The notes below the pieces were generated by a model. That model was not told where the DNA came from. It did no database searches and saw nothing but the letters and a program-made list of their open reading frames with translations. Positions 59,458 to 64,000 of a stretch of DNA of 64,000 nt are shown in pieces (position 1 is the stretch's first letter; every line of letters begins with the position of its first letter). A program made the translations under genes and the position numbers. Source of the stretch: Inquilinus sp052078665 (GTDB taxonomy: Bacteria > Pseudomonadota > Alphaproteobacteria > DSM-16000 > Inquilinaceae); contig NZ_JBQJIK010000024.1 in the NCBI RefSeq assembly GCF_052078665.1, positions 29,494 to 93,493 of the forward strand, given 5' to 3'.

Positions 59458-60248
59458 TGGCCGCCGATGCGCTGCCGCCGGTCGAGGCGCCCCCTGTGGA
59501 GGCCGTCGTCGACCTCGCCCGCCGCGCCGGCCGGGTGGTGCTCGAGATCTACAACAGCTTCGACGGCGCCTCCCTGCGCAAGGACGACGGCAGCCCGGTC
59601 ACCGCCGCGGACCACGCCGCCGAGGCGCTGATCCTGCCCGGGCTGCGCGCCCTGCTGCCGGGCGTGCCGGTGGTGGCGGAGGAGCAGTGTGCCGCCCACG
59701 GCATCCCGGCCGCGGCCGATCGCTTCTGGCTGGTCGACCCGGTCGACGGCACCAAGGAGTTCCTGCGCCGCAACGGCGAGTTCACCGTCAACATCGCCCT
59801 GGTGGTGAACGGCGTGCCGGTGCTCGGCGTGGTCGAGGCGCCGGCCTTCGGCCGCCGCTTCTGGGCGGCCGGCGGGACGGCCTGGCAGCAGCAGGGCGAC
59901 GAGGCGCCGCGGCGGATCGCCGTGCGGCCGACGCCGGCGGAGGGGCTGGTGGTGCTGACCAGCCGGTCGCATCGCGACGACCCGAAGCTGGATGCGGCGC
60001 TGCAGGGCCGCCGGGTCGCGGAGCGGCGGATCCTCGGCAGCTCGCTGAAGATCGTGCTGATCGCGGCGGGGGAGGCGGATCTCTATCTCCGCTTCGGCCC
60101 GACCATGGAATGGGACACCGCGGCGGCCGATGCGGTGCTGCGCGCCGCCGGCGGCGGCATCGACGATGTCTCCGGCCGTCCGCTGGCCTATGCCAAGCCG
60201 GGCTTCCTCAATGCCGGCTTCGTCGCGCGCGGGGCCGCGGCGGACTGA
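59454..60248 (+). CDS. cysQ: 3'(2'),5'-bisphosphate nucleotidase
   Basis: 264 residues. Inositol-monophosphatase superfamily; hydrolyses PAP left by sulfate activation, on the inner face of the membrane. Metal motifs VVAEEQ near 75, DPVDGTKEF at 94-102 and WDTAAADAVLRAAGG near 220. Coupled with the aminotransferase by ATGA. Followed by a terminator. Confidence 0.94.
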   Translation: MMAADALPPVEAPPVEAVVDLARRAGRVVLEIYNSFDGASLRKDDGSPVTAADHAAEALILPGLRALLPGVPVVAEEQCAAHGIPAAADRFWLVDPVDGTKEFLRRNGEFTVNIALVVNGVPVLGVVEAPAFGRRFWAAGGTAWQQQGDEAPRRIAVRPTPAEGLVVLTSRSHRDDPKLDAALQGRRVAERRILGSSLKIVLIAAGEADLYLRFGPTMEWDTAAADAVLRAAGGGIDDVSGRPLAYAKPGFLNAGFVARGAAAD

Positions 60249-60273
60249 TCTCGCGGAACCCGGCGCCCAAAGC

Positions 60274-60308
60274 AAAACGGCCGTCCACCAAATGGGACGG
60301 CCGTTTTG
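60274..60308 (+). terminator. Rho-independent terminator after cysQ
   Basis: AAAACGGCCGTCC and GGACGGCCGTTTT form a 13-bp perfect stem around an 8-base loop, with the T-run on the plus strand. Confidence 0.9.
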
Positions 60309-60327
60309 CTGTTCCCGGATCCCGGAT

Positions 60328-60356
60328 GAAGAAAGGGGCGCCCCGAAGGACGCCCC
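60328..60356 (-). terminator. Rho-independent terminator of the OmpA-type gene
   Basis: On the minus strand GGGGCGTCC, loop TTCG, GGGCGCCCC then TTTCTTC (a single G-T wobble). Confidence 0.7.
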
Positions 60357-60386
60357 AATCTCCCGATGGGATCTTTAAAGACCGTC

Positions 60387-61394
60387 TTAGTTGATGACGA
60401 TCTCGACGCGGCGGTTCTGCGGCTCGCGCACACCGTCGGCGGTCGGGACCAGCGGATCGGACTCGCCGACGCCGCGGGTGACGATCAGGCTGTCGGCAAC
60501 GCCGTCCGCGACCAGCTCGCGGCGGACCGACTCGGCGCGACGCACCGACAGGGCCTGGTTGTACCGGTCCGAACCCGAACGGTCGGTGTGGCCGGTGACG
60601 TCGATGCGGGTGGTCTGGCCCTGGAGGGCGTCAGCCGCGGCCGAGGCCACGATCTGGCGGGCTTCCGGGGTCAGACGCGAGCTGTCGAAGTCGAAGAACA
60701 CCAGGTAGCTGCGCGGGGTGACGGTCTCGACCTGCTCGACCGCGGCCGGGGCCGGGGCGAAGGTGTAGCGCACGCCGACCAGGATGGTGTGGTTGTTGCT
60801 GCTGTCGTACTTCAGCTTGGCGCCCTGGTCGCTGAAGGTCGGCTCGGTGTTGCCGAAGTAGCGGTACTCGAGGTTCGCAGCGATGTTCGGCGCGAAGTTG
60901 TACGACACACCGGCGATGCCCTGATAGGCGAACTGGGTGTTGAAGTCCTTGAAGCTGCCGCCGCCGGCCTTCAGCTCGGAGTCGAGCATGGCGACGCCGA
61001 CGCCGGCGCCGATGTACGGCACGAACGGCGAACCGAAATCGAAGTCGTAGTAGCCATTGGCCATGATGCCGATAGTGCGGAAATGACCATTCTTGAAGAT
61101 GGTCTGGCCGTTGACCTTGGCATCCTTGAGGTCGTTGGTGCGCAGGCTGACTTCAGCGTCTGCACGGAACGAACCCCAGTCGTAACCGAGATAGATGTTG
61201 CCGGCCGGGCCGATGTCGTAGGTCGACTCGCCGTCGATGTTGGTGTTCTTGACGTTCCAGCTGTCATCCTGGCGGATGTTGACGCCGGCGCCGGCACCAA
61301 CATAGAGACCGGTGGCCTGATATTCCTGCGCCATCGCCGGGGCTGCAACGAGCAGGGCGGCCGCGCCGACGGCGTACATCACGTTCTTCTTCAT
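60387..61394 (-). CDS. OmpA-type outer membrane protein
   Basis: 335 residues. Sec signal (MKKNVMYAVGAAALLVAAPAMA, cut near 22). An 8-strand beta-barrel (about 25-220; GLYVGAGAGVN, YLGYDWG, NGYYDFDFGSPFVPYIGAGVGVA, LEYRYFG) and a C-terminal OmpA peptidoglycan-binding domain (about 225-335; VFFDFDSSRLTPEA, GHTDRSGSDRYNQALSVRRAESV, NRRVEIV). ATG at 61394 behind GAGG. Anchors the outer membrane to the wall. Followed by a terminator on its own strand. Confidence 0.93.
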   Translation of the reverse strand: MKKNVMYAVGAAALLVAAPAMAQEYQATGLYVGAGAGVNIRQDDSWNVKNTNIDGESTYDIGPAGNIYLGYDWGSFRADAEVSLRTNDLKDAKVNGQTIFKNGHFRTIGIMANGYYDFDFGSPFVPYIGAGVGVAMLDSELKAGGGSFKDFNTQFAYQGIAGVSYNFAPNIAANLEYRYFGNTEPTFSDQGAKLKYDSSNNHTILVGVRYTFAPAPAAVEQVETVTPRSYLVFFDFDSSRLTPEARQIVASAAADALQGQTTRIDVTGHTDRSGSDRYNQALSVRRAESVRRELVADGVADSLIVTRGVGESDPLVPTADGVREPQNRRVEIVIN

Positions 61395-61841
61395 ATCCAA
61401 TACCTCGCTGATCACGGTTCAACCGAGGTCTCGTCCCCCGCTTCCTTCAAGGGCTGCGACCAGACCGCTCCCTTTGGATGTACGATGGTCGAACGTAGAC
61501 CGCAATTGAAATGGACTTTGCTGTTGCGAATTTCGCGCAGTGTTGCAGCGATGCACCACCGCCCCGCACGGCCATTCCCGATCGGGGTTAACCGATTGTT
61601 CGGATTTTGGAAACCGAAAAGCGCCGGAGTCCGCGGGGCGGCGCGAATGCAACAAGGCCGTAACCTTCCCGGGGATCGGGCACATTTCACAAAATTCGGA
61701 AATCTATGAGCGAATCCAAGCAACTGAGCTGGAAATCTGCGGTCGGGTCGTCACTCCGGCGGCGCCGCCGCGCGGGCTTGGTGAATTCGCCTCGGATCAC
61801 GGCCCCGGAGGAGCCGTCCGAATCCGGTGAATCACCCGTCC
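61395..61841. other. Long intergenic region upstream of the OmpA-type gene
   Basis: 447 bases, noticeably lower in GC than its surroundings (for example 61580-61620 and 61680-61735). It should hold the OmpA promoter and 5' leader, but I see no well-matched -35/-10. Short open frames on the minus strand (to about 61723) have no family match. No RNA motif I recognise. Confidence 0.5.
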
Positions 61842-62480
61842 TCAGCGCAGCCGGTCCCGCACCAGCCGGGCGATGCCGTCGGCCCGCTGACCGGCGGCCG
61901 CAAGCAGGTGATCGCGGCTGTCGGCATAGACCTGGCGGCGGGCGGCGTCGTCGAGGCTGCGCAGATTGACGTCGACGGCGGTGAGCACCGCCTCGACCGC
62001 GCCGCGCAGCACCGCGGCGCCGGCGCCGACATCGCTGACGATCTGGGTCGCCGCCAGCGTGGCCGCCTGGTTGGCCAGGTCGATCCCCTCCAGCGCGGTC
62101 TGGGCCGCGTTCAGCGGCACCTCTGTGGCCGCGATCGTCGCCTGCCGCAGCGCGTCGCGGCGGGCGGCCTTCTCCGCCTCGGTCGCCTTCGGCAGCTTCA
62201 GCGCCGCCATATAGGCGTCGAACACGGCGATATCGGCGTCGGCATGGGCCGACAGCTCGGCCATCAGCCGTTCGCCCGACAGGATCAGCGTGTCGAGAAA
62301 GACCCGGTCGGGCGCCTTGTTGGCGGTGATGCGCAGCGCCATCACCACCAGGCCGAGGCCGAGCGTCGCCGACACCATCGCCGCCGAGCCGCCGCCGGGG
62401 GTCGGCGAATCGCTGGCCAGCGTGTCGCGGAAGGTGGCCAGCGGCCAGCGCCACAGGCTGTCTTCGGCTTCTGTCGTCAT
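61842..62480 (-). CDS. fchA: Methenyltetrahydrofolate cyclohydrolase (formiminotransferase-cyclodeaminase family)
   Basis: 212 residues, helical. DSPTPGGGSAAMVSATLGLGL near 25 is the family signature; the rest is the cyclodeaminase bundle. Converts 5,10-methenyl-THF to 10-formyl-THF. It overlaps folD by ATGA (folD first), so they form one transcription unit. FolD has its own cyclohydrolase, so the reason for both is not clear. Confidence 0.9.
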   Translation of the reverse strand: MTTEAEDSLWRWPLATFRDTLASDSPTPGGGSAAMVSATLGLGLVVMALRITANKAPDRVFLDTLILSGERLMAELSAHADADIAVFDAYMAALKLPKATEAEKAARRDALRQATIAATEVPLNAAQTALEGIDLANQAATLAATQIVSDVGAGAAVLRGAVEAVLTAVDVNLRSLDDAARRQVYADSRDHLLAAAGQRADGIARLVRDRLR

Positions 62481-63334
62481 CGCAGTCTCCCGGCGCGGCG
62501 CTGCAGCTGCACGGCCTGCAGCAGATTGGCGAAGATCAGGGTCGCGGTCAGCGGCCCGACGCCGCCCGGCACCGGCGTCAGCGCCGTGACGACCGGGCGG
62601 ACGCTGTCGGCATCGACATCGCCGACCACCCGGCCGTCGACCACCGAGATGCCGGCGTCGACCACCACCTGCCCCGGCCGGACCATCGCCCCGGCGACCA
62701 GGCCGGGCCGGCCGGCGGCGACGAAGACGATATCGGCGGCGGCGACCGCGGCGGCCAGGTCGCGGGTGCGGCTGTGGCAGACCGTCACCGTGGCGTCGCG
62801 GTTGACCAGCATCGGCGCCAGGGCCCGGCCGACGGCGCGGCCGCGGCCGACCACCACGGCGCGGGCGCCCTTCAGGTCGGCCGCGGTCTCGGCCAGCCGG
62901 ATGCAGGCGGCCGGGGTGGCCGGCAGCAGCGCGTCGGCCTCGCGCCCGGCGGCGATCAGGCCGAGATTGTGCGGCGTCAGCCCGTCGACATCCTTCAGCG
63001 GGTCGAGCTGCCGGATCGCGATCTCGACATCCAGCCCGGCCGCCAGCGGCAGCTCCAGCAGGATGCCGTGCACGCCGGGATCGGCCGACAGCGCGGCGAT
63101 GCGGGCGTCGAGCGCGGCCTGGCCGCCGGCCGGATCGACCGTCTCGACCCGGAAGCCGAGGCCCAGCGCGTCGGCGGTGCGCTGCTTGGCGGCGGCGTAG
63201 CGGGCGACCGCGGCGTCGTCGCCTGCCACCACCACGGCCAGGCAGGGGCGCAGGCCGGGCGGCGCCTCGGCCAGGATCCGCGATCGGATCCGCTCCGCGA
63301 TCGGCTTGCCCAGCAGGGCGGCGGCTTCGGCCAT
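62477..63334 (-). CDS. folD: Bifunctional methylenetetrahydrofolate dehydrogenase/cyclohydrolase
   Basis: 285 residues. Oxidises 5,10-methylene-THF to methenyl and opens it to 10-formyl-THF. Catalytic Y..K in ARYAAAK near 50, GILLELPLAAGLD near 95, PATPAACIRLAE near 140, VVVGRGRAVGRALAPML near 160, and PVPGGVGPLTATLI near 255. ATG at 63334. Divergent from folK with a 174-base gap. Confidence 0.95.
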   Translation of the reverse strand: MAEAAALLGKPIAERIRSRILAEAPPGLRPCLAVVVAGDDAAVARYAAAKQRTADALGLGFRVETVDPAGGQAALDARIAALSADPGVHGILLELPLAAGLDVEIAIRQLDPLKDVDGLTPHNLGLIAAGREADALLPATPAACIRLAETAADLKGARAVVVGRGRAVGRALAPMLVNRDATVTVCHSRTRDLAAAVAAADIVFVAAGRPGLVAGAMVRPGQVVVDAGISVVDGRVVGDVDADSVRPVVTALTPVPGGVGPLTATLIFANLLQAVQLQRRAGRLR

Positions 63335-63508
63335 GGCGAGGTCCCGTTGACGTCCGGCCGGGACATACACCACCGCGGCGCCCCCGGCTCGACATTTCCG
63401 CCCGACAAGGCCATAACGCCGCCGCCCCGCGCCACTGGGGCCGCGACACCGATCGGCCGATTCGCGGCGAAACGCGGATTCGGCCCGGAGCAAGCCCCGG
63501 AGCGAGCC
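63335..63508. other. Divergent folD/folK intergenic region
   Basis: 174 bases, GC-rich. I see no convincing promoter, riboswitch or palindrome in it. Confidence 0.4.
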
Positions 63509-64000
63509 ATGGTCCCAGTCCTGTTCGCGCTCGGCACCAATCTCGGCGACCGCGAGGCCAATCTGCGCCGGGCGATCGCCTGGCTGCGCCGCGAGACCAC
63601 GGTCGACGCCGTCTCCGCCGTCTATGAGACGGCGCCGATGTACGACACCGACCAGGGCGCCTTCCTCAACATGTGCGTCGCCGCCCGCACCGGCCTCGCG
63701 CCCGAGGCGCTGCTGGCGCGGCTGAAGGCGGCGGAGGCGGAGATCGGCCGGGTTCCCAGCCGCCCCAACGGGCCGCGGCTGATCGATCTCGACCTGCTGC
63801 TCTACGGCGACCGGGTCGTCGACCGGCCGGATCTGGTGGTGCCGCATCCGCGGATGGCGGAGCGCGGCTTCGTCCTGGCCCCCGCCGCCGACGTCGCCGC
63901 CGGCTGGATCCAGCCGATCGAGGGCCGCAGCGTGGCCGAGCTGCTGCAGGCGCTCGGGCCGCTCCCCGACGTCGTCCGGCGCGACGATCTGCGGCTGGGC
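63509..64000 (+). CDS. folK: 2-amino-4-hydroxy-6-hydroxymethyldihydropteridine diphosphokinase (5' part)
   Basis: 164 residues visible; the frame is open at the window end. Pyrophosphorylates the pterin from ATP in folate synthesis. FALGTNLGDREANLRRAI near 5, YETAPMYDTDQGAFLNM near 44, and GPRLIDLDLLLYGD near 92, the metal-binding IDLD. It lies beside folD and fchA, so this corner is a folate locus. The ATG is preceded by GGAGCGAGCC. Confidence 0.93.
   Translation, partial: MVPVLFALGTNLGDREANLRRAIAWLRRETTVDAVSAVYETAPMYDTDQGAFLNMCVAARTGLAPEALLARLKAAEAEIGRVPSRPNGPRLIDLDLLLYGDRVVDRPDLVVPHPRMAERGFVLAPAADVAAGWIQPIEGRSVAELLQALGPLPDVVRRDDLRLG

Overview
The window is one continuous stretch of very GC-rich bacterial chromosome (codon third positions almost all G or C). 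About 60 genes are packed tightly on both strands, many joined by 4-base ATGA overlaps. Gene content and order point to an alphaproteobacterium, most likely Rhodospirillales (Azospirillum/Inquilinus-like). The markers are lysA next to a TIGR02302 membrane protein, a DUF2125 gene beside prephenate dehydrogenase and hisC, a zinc-ribbon/DUF3426 gene near plsC, ftsY, and an ffh-rpsP-rimM-trmD-rplS block. The lineage is an inference from family knowledge; no search was run. I see no rRNA, tRNA, insertion sequence, prophage or CRISPR array.

Layout. 1-8 kb: the tail of an LptM-like lipoprotein, lysA, a TIGR02302 protein, threonine/serine dehydratase, an alpha/beta hydrolase, a DUF3426 gene, a YdcF protein and plsC. 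8-13 kb: a polytopic membrane protein, a serine hydrolase and the B12-dependent class II ribonucleotide reductase. 13-18 kb: gamma-glutamylcyclotransferase, DUF2125, then a minus-strand aromatic/histidine operon (chorismate mutase, hisC, tyrC). 18-21.7 kb: a methyltransferase and gloB, with a large trypsin-like protease/nonspecific nuclease fusion gene between them. 21.7-29.4 kb: a Na/Pi symporter with a PstS-like binding protein, a GST, a cupin, two EamA exporters, a secreted YdcF protein and a GNAT. 29.4-37 kb: a DUF3142/TPR pair and an ftsY-amn-Nudix/hydrolase operon. 37-40 kb: a TPP riboswitch and thiO-thiS-thiG-thiE. 40-44 kb: an unknown membrane protein, an RTX repeat protein and dapF. 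44-49.4 kb: a cobalamin riboswitch ahead of a GNAT gene, then ffh, a VOC gene and rpsP-rimM-trmD-rplS. 49.4-52 kb: a serine hydrolase, a DUF2380 protein and a branched-chain amino acid binding protein. 52-56.4 kb: an N-acetylglucosamine catabolic operon (kinase, deacetylase, SIS deaminase) divergent from an RpiR regulator, with two different operator-like palindromes between them. 56.4-60.4 kb: a methyltransferase, then AraC regulator-aminotransferase-cysQ. 60.4-64 kb: an OmpA-type porin, fchA-folD and the start of folK.

Most of the window is housekeeping. The accessory or unusual items are the cytosolic-looking protease-nuclease fusion inserted beside gloB, the B12 riboswitch in front of an acetyltransferase gene, short low-GC rare-codon islands inside conserved motifs (clearest at the NPCGEQ motif of the ribonucleotide reductase), the Nudix-hydrolase fusion, and the paired operators at the nag locus.
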